Positions 1 through 9,524 of a DNA stretch of 64,000 bases are shown here, one piece after another. The stretch covers positions 1 to 64,000 of the forward strand of contig CADCUM010000107.1 in assembly GCA_902805885.1 (NCBI GenBank), read 5' to 3'. Source of the stretch: an uncultured Nocardioides sp. Lineage in GTDB: Bacteria; Actinomycetota; Actinomycetes; Propionibacteriales; Nocardioidaceae. Numbering within the stretch: the first letter of the stretch is position 1; each line of letters starts with the position of its first letter. A program made the position numbers and the translations under genes. The notes under the pieces are model-generated. The model saw only the letters and a program-made list of their open reading frames with translations. It had not been told where the DNA came from and ran no database searches.

Positions 1-336
1 ACCGTCGCCGACGGCGACGAGGCCCTCGCGCTGGCGGTGGTCGAACCCACGTGGACCGACTTCCACGTCGCCTACCGGGTGGGCTCGCGGCACCCGCTGG
101 CCGCCGGCGCTGCCGGCAAGGCGATCGGCCTGCTGGGCGCCGTCGACGGTGCGGCGTACGCCGTGACGAGCGGCGAGCTCCAGTCGGGGGCCCACGGCCT
201 GGCCGCTCCGGTCCGGGGCCTCGAGGGGCTGCGCGCCAGTGTCGGCATCGTCACGATCGATGGCGCCATCGACGAGTCGCTCGTCGCGCCTCGCGTCATC
301 GCCGCGGCCCAGCAGGTCGCCGACCGCCTGAGGTGA
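1..336 (+). CDS. IclR-family regulator, C-terminal fragment
   Basis: The gene enters from the left edge, so only the last 111 residues are visible. They resemble the end of the IclR effector-binding domain: a hydrophobic strand, a glycine-rich HPLAAGAAGKA stretch matching the usual PLHATALGKA region, a later GLAAPV strand, and a closing amphipathic helix. Members bind small aromatic or organic acids and control catabolic operons. It ends 7 bp from the convergent AsnC-type gene and lies near hppD, so an aromatic amino acid link is possible but not shown. The DNA-binding domain is outside the window, so the family call rests on the C-terminus alone. Confidence 0.6.
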   Translation, partial: TVADGDEALALAVVEPTWTDFHVAYRVGSRHPLAAGAAGKAIGLLGAVDGAAYAVTSGELQSGAHGLAAPVRGLEGLRASVGIVTIDGAIDESLVAPRVIAAAQQVADRLR

Positions 337-2103
<1,767 letters not shown>

Positions 2104-2129
2104 CCCGCGTGCCGGTGCCGCCCGTGTGC

Positions 2130-2263
2130 GGCGGTGAGCCAGGCACGTTCCGCGCCGCTCGGAAGGTGGCTCACTCACCGCTGCGCCGGCGCTGCGTCGT
2201 ACGGCGGTGAGCCAGGCACGTTCCGCCCCGCCCGGAAGGTGGCTCACTCACCGCTGTGCCGGC
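2130..2263. repeat. Two tandem copies of a 61-bp imperfect palindrome
   Basis: Copies at 2130-2190 and 2203-2263 (73-bp period) differ at only a few positions. Each starts GGCGGTGAGCCAGGCACG and ends with the near-reverse complement GGTGGCTCACTCACCGC, with an inner TTCCG/CGGAA pair, so each copy can fold into a long cruciform or RNA hairpin. They follow the hppD stop codon and may end its transcription. The sequence looks like a REP-type extragenic palindrome rather than coding DNA. Confidence 0.75.
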
Positions 2264-2296
2264 AGTGGGACAGCGGAGCGTGGTCCAGACCGGCCG

Positions 2297-2351
2297 TTGA
2301 CCCATCGACAGTCGATACGTATCGTTTCTCGATAACATCGACTGTCGATAT
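2297..2351 (+). promoter_or_regulatory. Promoter with paired palindromic operators
   Basis: Two perfect 13-bp palindromes, ATCGACAGTCGAT (2304-2316) and ATCGACTGTCGAT (2337-2349), are centred 33 bp apart, about three helical turns. They are also reverse complements of each other. Between them lies TATCG-N5-CGATA (2320-2334). TTGACC at 2297-2302 and TATCGT at 2320-2325, 17 bp apart, could be the -35 and -10. The downstream HTH protein is the obvious candidate to bind here. Confidence 0.65.
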
Positions 2352-2360
2352 GGGGACGCC

Positions 2361-2993
2361 ATGCGCACGAAGACGAGCGAGGACCCGCTCAAGGGGCTCG
2401 AGACGATGGTCGGGATCGTCGTCGCGATGATGGCCCTGCTGACGGCGGGAGTGCTGGCGGGTCTCGCACTCGGGTCCGGGTCGGTCCCGGGCCTCGACGC
2501 CGAGGTCTGCGTGACGACGTCGGAGGGCGGCCAGGGCTTCCGTCGCGGCGACGGCGAGACGACCGGGCCGGTCGGCCTCGTCGACGGCATCACCTGGCGC
2601 GCGGATGAGGTCACCCTGTGCGACCCGACTCCCGACGGAGCCACCCGCGCGTGGGCCGCCGGCGGTCTCGTGGTCTGGCTCGGGGCGCCGCTGCTGTTCT
2701 TCGCCATGCTCTGGCGGATGCTCCGCAGGGCGCGTCGCGAGGGGGTGTTCGCCGACGCGGTGCCCCCGGCCCTGCGCAGCCTGGGAGGCGGTCTGCTGGT
2801 GTGGGCGGCGCTCGACGTCGTCGTGACAGGCCTGGTCGACGGCGCTCTTCTCAACCGGATGACCGACGGCGCCCTGGTCTTCACCTACGAGATGCCGTGG
2901 CTGCTCGTGCTCCTCGGGATGGCGCTGCTCGCGCTGTCGAAGGTGATGGAGCTGGCCGTGCGGATGCGCCACGAGGTCGAGGCGACGATCTGA
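2361..2993 (+). CDS. DUF2975 integral membrane protein
   Basis: A 210-residue protein with four predicted membrane segments: about 13-33, 97-117, 135-155 and 170-190. A loop of about 55 residues follows segment 1 and is probably outside; it has two cysteines that could pair. This is the DUF2975 layout (Bacillus YoaS type), and the overlapping gene encodes the small HTH partner seen with it. TGATG overlap with that gene implies translational coupling. DUF2975 proteins have no proven function; a membrane sensor or anti-regulator for the partner HTH protein is inferred from the constant pairing. Confidence 0.8.
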   Translation: MRTKTSEDPLKGLETMVGIVVAMMALLTAGVLAGLALGSGSVPGLDAEVCVTTSEGGQGFRRGDGETTGPVGLVDGITWRADEVTLCDPTPDGATRAWAAGGLVVWLGAPLLFFAMLWRMLRRARREGVFADAVPPALRSLGGGLLVWAALDVVVTGLVDGALLNRMTDGALVFTYEMPWLLVLLGMALLALSKVMELAVRMRHEVEATI

Positions 2994-3235
2994 TGGCGCG
3001 CCGGTCCCCGGCCGTCGCGGAGCCTGACGAGTCGCACGCCGTCTCCGTCCACCTCGACGCGGTCCTGGCGGACCGCGGGATGACCCTCACCGAGCTCGCC
3101 GACCGGGTCGGCGTCACGGTCGTCAACCTCAGCGTCCTCAAGAACGGTCGCGCCAAGGCGGTGCGCTTCTCGACGCTCACCCGGATCTGCCGCGAGCTCG
3201 AGTGCCAGCCCGGCGACATCCTCCGGGTGGACTGA
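2993..3235 (+). CDS. Small Xre/YozG-type HTH regulator
   Basis: An 80-residue protein that is essentially one helix-turn-helix domain (residues 18-78). MTLTELADRVGVTVVNLSVL holds helices 2-3, followed by the KNGRAKAVRFSTL wing and the ending LECQPGDILRVD that marks the YozG-type Xre subfamily. It follows the DUF2975 gene with a one-base overlap. It probably binds the double palindrome before the operon and controls its own pair. Confidence in family is high; operator assignment is inference. Confidence 0.88.
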   Translation: MARRSPAVAEPDESHAVSVHLDAVLADRGMTLTELADRVGVTVVNLSVLKNGRAKAVRFSTLTRICRELECQPGDILRVD

Positions 3236-3247
3236 CAGGCTGGCCTC

Positions 3248-4042
3248 ATGATGATCCGGCCCGCCGAGCTGGCGGCGATCAGGGCAGGGACCATCGACCT
3301 GGCGTTCCGCCGCTGGGCGCGCCCCCGGGTCGTGGTCGGCACGAGGATGCGCACCGGGATCGGCCTGGTCGAGGTCACCGCGGTCGACGAGGTCGACCCG
3401 GCAGCGATCACCGACGACGAGGCGCGCCGCGCAGGAGCGACCTCGCGCGGGGCGATCGTCCGTGGGTTGGCCGCGCGTGCGGAGCACCCGGCGTGGCGGG
3501 TCGGGCTGCGGTACGCCGGACCTGACCCGCGTGAGGCGCTGCGCCAGACGATCCCCGGCCCCGACGAGATCGAGGCGATCACCGCCCGGCTCGACCGGCT
3601 CGACCGCGCCTCGTCGTACGGCGCCTGGACGCGGGCCACGCTCGACCTCGTCGACGCCCATCCCGAGGTCCGCGCACCCGACCTCGCGGCGCTGGTCGGC
3701 CGGGAGACCGGCGACTTCAAGAGGGACGTCCGCAAGCTCAAGGAGCTGGGGCTCACCGAGTCCCTCGACATCGGCTACCGGCTCTCCCCGCGGGGCGAGG
3801 CCGTGGTGGACGCGGGCCTCACCGAGCCCAGGGTGCGGGCTGGGCGCGCGAGCGGCACGCCCCTCCCGCGGATCGGGGCGCCGGCGACCCGCGCCCTGCG
3901 CGGGGCCGGGCTCACCACCCTCGAGCAGGTCGCCGAGTGGCCGGAGTCCCGGCTCTCCGCGCTTCACGGCGTGGGACCGGTGGCAGTGGACCGGCTGCGT
4001 GAGGCGCTGGCCGACCGCGGGCTGACGTTCGCCGGTCCCTGA
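3248..4042 (+). CDS. ASCH-like / winged-helix / helix-hairpin-helix protein
   Basis: A 264-residue cytosolic protein of three parts. Residues 1-100 look like an ASCH/PUA-type beta-barrel (RTGIGLVEVTAVDEVDP region). Residues 110-190 form a winged-helix-like segment (DFKRDVRKLKELGLTES then SPRGEAVV). Residues 205-262 form a helix-hairpin-helix pair (RALRGAGLTTLEQVAEWPE and LSALHGVGPVAVDRLREAL). The combination suggests a nucleic-acid-binding protein, possibly acting on modified or structured RNA/DNA; no catalytic motif is recognised. CAGGCT six bases before the ATG fits leaderless expression. Domain boundaries are judged from sequence only. Confidence 0.6.
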   Translation: MMIRPAELAAIRAGTIDLAFRRWARPRVVVGTRMRTGIGLVEVTAVDEVDPAAITDDEARRAGATSRGAIVRGLAARAEHPAWRVGLRYAGPDPREALRQTIPGPDEIEAITARLDRLDRASSYGAWTRATLDLVDAHPEVRAPDLAALVGRETGDFKRDVRKLKELGLTESLDIGYRLSPRGEAVVDAGLTEPRVRAGRASGTPLPRIGAPATRALRGAGLTTLEQVAEWPESRLSALHGVGPVAVDRLREALADRGLTFAGP

Positions 4043-4090
4043 GCCCGGGCGGTCGGGGTGGGCGCGGGAGACTGGATGGGCGAGTCCTGC

Positions 4091-4120
4091 ACCTCGTGGG
4101 TGTTGCAACACCCACGAGGT
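4091..4120. terminator. Perfect 30-bp palindrome between convergent genes
   Basis: ACCTCGTGGGTGTTG is followed directly by its exact reverse complement, with no loop bases. It sits 48 bp after the ASCH-like gene stop and faces the end of lysE, so it may terminate both. No U-tract follows, so it could instead be a protein-binding site. Confidence 0.55.
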
Positions 4121-4122
4121 GA

Positions 4123-4150
4123 CGGAGTCCCCGCATGAGCGGGGACTCCG
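4123..4150. terminator. Second hairpin, 12-bp stem with ATGA loop
   Basis: CGGAGTCCCCGC and GCGGGGACTCCG pair perfectly around a four-base loop. It lies between the perfect palindrome and the 19-bp repeats. A strong bidirectional terminator between convergent genes is the likely role. Confidence 0.6.
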
Positions 4151-4223
4151 ACGTGCAGCTCAGTATCCGACGTGCAGCTCAGCGGCCGACGTGCAGCTCA
4201 GTGGCCGACGCGTCGCTCAGTGG
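4148..4223. repeat. Four units of a 19-bp tandem repeat
   Basis: Unit CCGACGTGCAGCTCAGNNN starts at 4148, 4167, 4186 and 4205. The first three are identical over 16 bases; the fourth has drifted. The array runs into the lysE stop codon (4217-4219), so slippage here could change the LysE C-terminus. Confidence 0.85.
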
Positions 4224-4816
4224 GCGAGCAGGCCCACGCCCAGGGCGCCCATGATGACCGCGATCGCGGAGTCGAGCACCCGCCACGCGGACGGACGGGC
4301 GAAGACGCCGCGGAGCAGCCGCGCGCCGTACCCGAGCCCGACGAACCACAGCACGCTGGCCGTCAGGGTCCCGGCCACGAACCACCAGCGGTCCTGACCG
4401 AAGCTGTTGGCGACGGTGCCGAGCATCAGCACGGCGTCGAGGTAGAAGTGCGGGTTGAGCCAGGTCAGCGCCAGCGTCAGGAGCACGGCACGGCGGGGGG
4501 TCAGGGCGGCGCCGTCGCTTGCGTCCAGGCCGCTCGGGCGCCAGGCGCGCAGAGCGGCGTGGATGCCGAACGCGATGAGGTAGAGGCCCCCGAGCACCTG
4601 GGCGACCGGCAGGACGCCGGGCCAGCGGTCGAGGACCGCACCCAGGCCCGCCACACCGGCCGTGATGGCGACGGCGTCAGACACCAGGCAGGTGAGCACG
4701 ATCGGCAGGACCTGCTCACCGCGGATGCCCTGGCGGAGCAGGAAGGCGTTCTGGGCGCCGATGGCGACGATGAGGGCGAGTCCGGTCAGCATGCCGGTGA
4801 GGACGATCTGCAACAT
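4217..4816 (-). CDS. lysE: LysE-family amino acid exporter
   Basis: Inner-membrane exporter for basic amino acids (lysine/arginine), 199 residues, the usual LysE length. Hydrophobic segments at about 1-25, 35-60, 65-85, 108-130, 140-162 and 175-197 give the six-helix LysE layout. The hallmark GAQNAFLLRQG loop (about 20-30) and the LTWLNPHFYLD segment (about 118-128) are conserved. The ATG at 4816 is preferred because TAGCGT lies exactly 7 bases upstream, suggesting a leaderless transcript. It is divergent from the LysG-type regulator, the classic Corynebacterium lysE/lysG arrangement, so induction by intracellular Lys/Arg/His is expected. The 3' end overlaps a 19-bp repeat array. Confidence 0.93.
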   Translation of the reverse strand: MLQIVLTGMLTGLALIVAIGAQNAFLLRQGIRGEQVLPIVLTCLVSDAVAITAGVAGLGAVLDRWPGVLPVAQVLGGLYLIAFGIHAALRAWRPSGLDASDGAALTPRRAVLLTLALTWLNPHFYLDAVLMLGTVANSFGQDRWWFVAGTLTASVLWFVGLGYGARLLRGVFARPSAWRVLDSAIAVIMGALGVGLLAH

Positions 4817-4888
4817 GAGGACCACGCTAGGTGTGGGACCACCGACAATCCAGCGAAGGATTGTGAGGAATCATTAGGATGTCTTGTT

Positions 4889-5800
4889 ATGAAGGACATC
4901 ACCCTGATCGATCCGGTCGCGCTGCGCACGCTGGCCGTCGCCGTCCGTCTCGGGACCTTCGAGGCCGCCGCCCGCGAGCTGCACGTCACTCCGTCCGCGG
5001 TGAGCCAGCGGATCAAGGCCCTCGAGACCCGGGTCGGCCGGGTGCTGCTGCACCGCGTCAAGCCGCTCGAGCCCACGGAGGCCGGGCACGTGCTGGTGCG
5101 GCTGGCCACGCAGACCGAGCTGCTCGAGCGCGAGGCCGTCACCGAGCTGGTCGAGGACGAGGACGCCGACGGGACGGCGTACACCTCGGTGCCGATCGCG
5201 GTGAACGCCGACGCGTTCTACGGCTGGCTGGTCGACGCCCTCGCGCGGGTGCAGCAGCGCCACCGCGTGGTCTTCGAGGTGGTGCGCGAGGACCAGACCC
5301 GGACCGCCGAACGGCTCCGCCGGGGCGACGTGATCGCGGCGATCAGCTCCGAGCCGCGCCCGGTGCCCGGCTGCCAGGTGGTGCGCCTGGGTCGACTGCG
5401 CTACCTCGCCGTGGCGACCCCGGAGTACGCCGCCGCGCACCTCTCCGGCGGTGTCGGCAGCGCGGCGCTCGCGGAGGCCCCGGTCGTCGTCTTCGACCGC
5501 AACGACGACCTCCAGCACGACTTCCTGCGGCGGGTCACCCGCCGGCACCTGGCGCCGCCCGTGACCTACCTGCCCTCCGTGCGTGAGTTCGACCGAGCGG
5601 TACGGCGCGGGATGGGGTGGGGCATGCTGCCGCAGCGCGAGGTCGCCGCCGAGGTCGAACGGGGACGCCTCGTGGAGCTGGTCCCGGGGAGGCACACGGA
5701 CGTGACGCTCTACTGGCAGCACTGGCGCCTCGGCTCGGCGATCATGGGGGACCTGACCGACGCGGTGGCAGACGCAGCCCGCGTGTGGCTCGCGGGCTGA
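4889..5800 (+). CDS. lysG: LysG/ArgP-type LysR-family activator
   Basis: A 303-residue LysR-type regulator. Residues 1-65 are the winged helix (LGTFEAAARELHVTPSAVSQ, then IKALETRVGRVLLHR). Residues 95-295 form the two-lobed effector domain. The subgroup trait of LysG/ArgP, valine/proline-rich linkage then VNADAFYGWLVDAL, is visible. It faces lysE across 72 bp, so it most likely activates lysE in response to basic amino acids. The ATG at 4889 starts at MKDITLIDPVALRTLA, normal for the family. Confidence 0.92.
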   Translation: MKDITLIDPVALRTLAVAVRLGTFEAAARELHVTPSAVSQRIKALETRVGRVLLHRVKPLEPTEAGHVLVRLATQTELLEREAVTELVEDEDADGTAYTSVPIAVNADAFYGWLVDALARVQQRHRVVFEVVREDQTRTAERLRRGDVIAAISSEPRPVPGCQVVRLGRLRYLAVATPEYAAAHLSGGVGSAALAEAPVVVFDRNDDLQHDFLRRVTRRHLAPPVTYLPSVREFDRAVRRGMGWGMLPQREVAAEVERGRLVELVPGRHTDVTLYWQHWRLGSAIMGDLTDAVADAARVWLAG

Positions 5801-5904
5801 GCGCAACGCTTCTACCACAGGTCTTCCAATCGCCGGACACGGTGATCGCGCGCGACCTACTCTCGCCGAGCGGGTCCACCCCCCGCGACCGTGGGACTGT
5901 GGGA

Positions 5905-6735
5905 ATGGAGAGCGCCGTGTCGCACCGACCTCTGGTGGCTGCTGCCGCCGCAACTGCCGTGATGGCCCTGCTCAGTGCCTGTGGCGGCGAGACCGCCGCC
6001 GAGACACCCGGCGGCGGCGCTGCCGGCGACAAGAAGAAGATCGTCATGGAGGACGACCAGCTCAAGACCTTCGTCGAGCAGGTCGAGGGGATGAGCATGG
6101 TGGAGTGGCGCGGCCAGCTGCTCACCAAGTCCCCCGACGGCGGTGGCAAGCGGATCTTCGAGCTCAGCGGACGCTTCACCCCCGCCACCGGCGACAGCGA
6201 GGTGGCCATGGAGTCCGCCATCAACGACGTCAAGGAGCACGTGGACTACGTCGTGGTCGACGGGAAGACCTACTTCAACAGCGACGCCTGGGGCCCCGCC
6301 TCGGCGGACTGCTGGGTCGACATCACCGGCGACGTGTCCCGGACCTGGGGCCTGCCGACCCGCCTCGACCCCACCTGGCCGGTCACGGCCTCCCGCGCCA
6401 CTCGCGTGACTGGCGGCGGCGTCCAGGTCGCGGTGGCGGCCAAGAACGTCCTGACCGGGATGCCGCGCGGCCTCTTCCCGGCCGTGCCGGCCGGGCTCGA
6501 TGAGGTGGAGGCCAGGGCCTCGGTCGTCCCGCACGGCCCGCTGCTCGAGGTCACCGTCGACGTGGCCAGCATGTGGTCGACGGTCCCGGACGAGCAGCTC
6601 GCGGCCATCGACACGAAGAAGGCCGGCTGGTGGGCGATGACCATGCAGCAGGCCCGCGACACCTCGCCGACCGTGCGGCCCAGCCACGTCTTCGACCCGG
6701 CGGTCACCCCGCCCCGGCAGTGCATGAAGGGCTGA
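5905..6735 (+). CDS. Secreted lipoprotein, LppX/LprG-like, function unknown
   Basis: A 276-residue protein with a lipoprotein signal: positive start, hydrophobic run PLVAAAAATAVMALL, lipobox LSAC (Cys at about 27). The mature part begins with a Gly/Ala-rich tether, then a beta-rich domain. Repeated strand/turn elements such as MVEWRGQLLTKS and VVDGKTYFNSDAW recall mycobacterial LppX/LprG lipid-carrier lipoproteins, but similarity is loose. It stands alone between lysG and the DUF1697 gene. The GTG at 5917 is an alternative start that still leaves the signal peptide. Localisation is confident; function is not. Confidence 0.6.
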   Translation: MESAVSHRPLVAAAAATAVMALLSACGGETAAETPGGGAAGDKKKIVMEDDQLKTFVEQVEGMSMVEWRGQLLTKSPDGGGKRIFELSGRFTPATGDSEVAMESAINDVKEHVDYVVVDGKTYFNSDAWGPASADCWVDITGDVSRTWGLPTRLDPTWPVTASRATRVTGGGVQVAVAAKNVLTGMPRGLFPAVPAGLDEVEARASVVPHGPLLEVTVDVASMWSTVPDEQLAAIDTKKAGWWAMTMQQARDTSPTVRPSHVFDPAVTPPRQCMKG

Positions 6736-6759
6736 CCGCGGCACGGCATGATCGGGCGC

Positions 6760-7302
6760 ATGCCCGCCCACGTCGCGTTCCTGCGTGCCATCAACCTCGG
6801 AGCGAGGCGCACGTTCCCCAGCACGGCGATCGTCGCGGCCGCGGAGGCCGCGGGGTTCACCGACGTGGCGACCCACATCAACACGGGCAACGTGCTGGTG
6901 CGCTCGCCGATGAGGTCGCGCGCCAGGGTCGAGGCCGCCCTCGAGGCAGCGTTCGAGGCCGACCGCGGCTTCGCGGTGCCGACGATCGCGTTCACCCCCG
7001 CCGAGGTGCGCCGGATCGTCGCTGACGCCGACGAGCTCGCCGGCACGATGTCGTCCCTCGGCATGCACTACGTCAGCCTCCTCAAGGAGGCGCCGCCCGA
7101 GGACGTCGCCCGGGCGGCCGAGGAGGAGTGGACCGACGAGGAACGGCTGGTGGTGCGCGGGCGGGCCGCCCACCTGCTGCTGGCCGAGCGCGACACCTAC
7201 GCGACCGCCCGGCTGTCCAACAGCTCGGTCGAGAAGCGCCTCGGCGTCGCCACCAACCGCACCCTGCGCGTGGTGCGCACGGTCGCGCAGAAGTGGTGCT
7301 GA
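6760..7302 (+). CDS. DUF1697 protein
   Basis: A 180-residue cytosolic protein of the DUF1697 family, a small alpha/beta fold of unknown function common in actinobacteria. Family hallmarks are present: the opening HVAFLRAINLGARR, the central THINTGNVLVRS, and the late TARLSNSSVEKRLG with VATNRTLRVV. The ATG at 6760 is chosen over 6748 because the family begins near MPxxVAFLRAINxG and CATGAT lies 7 bases upstream. It ends 3 bp before the convergent pncA. Confidence 0.88.
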   Translation: MPAHVAFLRAINLGARRTFPSTAIVAAAEAAGFTDVATHINTGNVLVRSPMRSRARVEAALEAAFEADRGFAVPTIAFTPAEVRRIVADADELAGTMSSLGMHYVSLLKEAPPEDVARAAEEEWTDEERLVVRGRAAHLLLAERDTYATARLSNSSVEKRLGVATNRTLRVVRTVAQKWC

Positions 7303-7305
7303 GCG

Positions 7306-7881
7306 TCAGGCGACCTCGACGCCCGCCGCCGCCATCTCGGTGATCGCCGCGGCCGTGCTCTCCGGCGCCACGCCGGCGCACAGGGCGGTGAGGACCCGGG
7401 TGTCGAAGCCCTCACGGGCACTGTCGAGCGCGGTGGCCCGGACGCAGTGGTCGGTCGCGATCCCGCAGACGTCGACCTCGGAGACCTCCCGCTCGCGCAG
7501 CCACTCGGCGAGGCCCCGACCGTCCGTCGTACGGCCCTCGAAGCCGGAGTACGCCGCCGCGTGCTCGCCCTTGAGGAAGATCGCGTCGAAGGGCTGGGGG
7601 TCCAGGTTGGGGTGGAACGCCTCGCCGTCGGTCCCGACCTTGCAGTGGACCGGCCACGAGTGCTGGTAGTCGGGCTTGGCCGCCCAGTGGTCGCCGGGAT
7701 CGACGTGGTGGTCCTTGGTCGCCACCACCACGTCGTACGACGGTGCGTCGGCCGCCTTGCTGTGCCACCGGTGCACGAGGCTGCTGATGTCGGCGGCCAC
7801 CCGGGCGCCGCCGTCGACCGGCAGCGAGCCGCCCTCGCAGAAGTCGTTCTGGACGTCCACCACCAGCAGCGCTCGAGCCAT
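7306..7881 (-). CDS. pncA: Nicotinamidase
   Basis: Hydrolyses nicotinamide to nicotinate and ammonia in NAD salvage; homologues activate pyrazinamide in mycobacteria. The 191-residue isochorismatase-fold protein shows catalytic Asp9 (LLVVDVQNDF), the metal-site histidine region (ATKDHHVDPGDHW), the catalytic lysine (FLKGEHAAAYSGF) and the nucleophile cysteine (GIATDHCVRATAL). TAACCT lies 7 bases before the ATG at 7881, fitting a leaderless mRNA. It is 20 bp downstream of pncB, which makes the next enzyme of the same pathway. Confidence 0.95.
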   Translation of the reverse strand: MARALLVVDVQNDFCEGGSLPVDGGARVAADISSLVHRWHSKAADAPSYDVVVATKDHHVDPGDHWAAKPDYQHSWPVHCKVGTDGEAFHPNLDPQPFDAIFLKGEHAAAYSGFEGRTTDGRGLAEWLREREVSEVDVCGIATDHCVRATALDSAREGFDTRVLTALCAGVAPESTAAAITEMAAAGVEVA

Positions 7882-7901
7882 ACCCGGCAGGTTAGCGCGG
7901 C

Positions 7902-9200
7902 TCAGCCGCCCAGGTGCTGCGTGGGGATGACCGGTTCGCCGGCGCTCATCATCTGGGCGGCGACGGGCAGCTCGGCCCGGGACGCCTCGTGGTGGGCCCT
8001 CGCCTCCGCGAGGGTGGTGCGACCGACGACCTCCCCACGCCGGACGAGGGGGACCAGCAGCGGCCGGTCGTCGCCGTCGTCGTCGGGCGAGGCGCCGATG
8101 CCGACCACCTCCGCCTGCGCGGTGCCGGCGGGGGAGCGGCGCCGCAGGGCGAGCTTGCGCCCGCCGACGGAGACCTTGTCGGTCGACGTCTTGGCGACGG
8201 GCACCAGCTCCCCGCCGGCGCCCTCCCGGGCCACCAGCTTGTAGACGAAGCCGCAGGTCGGGTGGCCGGAGCCGGTCACCAGCTGCGTGCCGACGCCGTA
8301 CCCGTCGACGGGGGCGGCGGCCAGCGCGGCGATCGCGTGCTCGTCGAGGTCGCTCGTCACGACGATGCGGGTGCCGGTCGCCCCGAGCGAGTCGAGCTGC
8401 GCTCGCACGTCGCGTGCCACCACCCCCAGGTCGCCCGAGTCGAGCCGCACCGCTCCGAGCCCGGTCCCCGCCACCTCCACGGCCAGGCGGACCGCCTCGG
8501 CGACGTCGTAGGTGTCGACGAGCAGGGTGGTGCCCACGCCGAGGCTGTCGACCTGCGCCCGGAAGGCGTCGGCCTCGGTGTCGTGGAGCAGGGTGAAGGA
8601 GTGGGCGGCGGTCCCGGCGGTGGGCACGCCGTACCGCTGCCGCGCCATCAGGTTCGAGGTGGCGGCGAACCCCGCGACGTACGCCGCGCGCGCCGCGGCC
8701 ACCGCCGCCTCCTCGTGGGTGCGGCGGGACCCCATCTCGATGCACGGGCGGCCGCGGGCGGCCATGGTCATCCGCGACGCCGCAGACGCGATCGCCGAGT
8801 CGTGGTTGTAGACCGACAGCAGCAGCGTCTCCAGCAGGACCGCCTCCGCGAAGGTCCCCTCGACGACCACGAGCGGTGACCACGGGAGGTAGACCTCGCC
8901 CTCGGCGTAGCCCCACACGTCGCCGGTGAAGCGGTACGACGCCAGCCACCCCAGCATGTCCCGGTCGACGACGCCCTCGAGCGTGGCGAGCGCCTCGTCG
9001 TCGAAACGGAACGCCTCCAGGGCGTCGAGCGCCCGTCCGACGCCCGCCACCACGCCGTACCTCCGCCCGGTCGGGAGACGTCGCGGGAAGAGCTCGAAGA
9101 CGCACCGGCGTCCGGCGGTGCCCGCGCGCCGCGCGGCCTGCACCATGGTGAGCTCGTAGTGGTCGGTCAGCAGCGCCGGTGAGCCAGTCACGGCGCCCAC
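7902..9200 (-). CDS. pncB: Nicotinate phosphoribosyltransferase
   Basis: Couples nicotinate, PRPP and ATP to nicotinate mononucleotide, feeding NAD synthesis. The 432-residue protein begins with [12 protein letters not shown], the family signature. It carries FELFPRRLP, the [18 protein letters not shown] active-site segment, VRLDSGDLG, and the ribose-phosphate loop with FVYKLVA and [13 protein letters not shown]. Together with the adjacent pncA it forms a Preiss-Handler salvage unit. It is divergent from clpS (Rv1330c/Rv1331 order in M. tuberculosis), and the two starts are only 17 bp apart, so their promoters must overlap. Confidence 0.95.
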   Translation of the reverse strand: MGAVTGSPALLTDHYELTMVQAARRAGTAGRRCVFELFPRRLPTGRRYGVVAGVGRALDALEAFRFDDEALATLEGVVDRDMLGWLASYRFTGDVWGYAEGEVYLPWSPLVVVEGTFAEAVLLETLLLSVYNHDSAIASAASRMTMAARGRPCIEMGSRRTHEEAAVAAARAAYVAGFAATSNLMARQRYGVPTAGTAAHSFTLLHDTEADAFRAQVDSLGVGTTLLVDTYDVAEAVRLAVEVAGTGLGAVRLDSGDLGVVARDVRAQLDSLGATGTRIVVTSDLDEHAIAALAAAPVDGYGVGTQLVTGSGHPTCGFVYKLVAREGAGGELVPVAKTSTDKVSVGGRKLALRRRSPAGTAQAEVVGIGASPDDDGDDRPLLVPLVRRGEVVGRTTLAEARAHHEASRAELPVAAQMMSAGEPVIPTQHLGG

Positions 9201-9217
9201 TGTGCCACGATGGAGGC

Positions 9218-9514
9218 GTGTCAGCCGCCAGCCCGGTCGAGGTCGAGCCGACCCTGACCCCCGACGAGATCACGTTCCTCGCGAAGCCCTGGGTCACCAT
9301 CGTGTGGGACGACCCGGTCAACCTGATGTCCTACGTGACCTACGTCTTCCGGAAGTACTTCGGCTACGACAAGGCGAAGGCCGAGAAGCTGATGATGGAG
9401 GTCCACACCGACGGCAAGAGCGCGGTCTCCACCGGCACCCGCGAGGAGATGGAGCGCGACGTGCAGGCCATGCACGAGTACGGCCTGTGGGCCACCATGG
9501 AGAAGGCCTCGTGA
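9218..9514 (+). CDS. clpS: ClpS adaptor
   Basis: Adaptor that binds ClpC/ClpA N-domains and delivers N-degron proteins to the ClpP protease. The 98-residue protein has the disordered N-terminus and the conserved core: [20 protein letters not shown] with the DDPVN motif, then [17 protein letters not shown]. The GTG at 9218 is used; CACGAT six bases upstream suggests leaderless expression. It is followed 10 bp later by the DUF2017 gene, a constant neighbour in actinobacteria. Confidence 0.95.
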   Translation: MSAASPVEVEPTLTPDEITFLAKPWVTIVWDDPVNLMSYVTYVFRKYFGYDKAKAEKLMMEVHTDGKSAVSTGTREEMERDVQAMHEYGLWATMEKAS

Positions 9515-9524
9515 GGCCACGACG

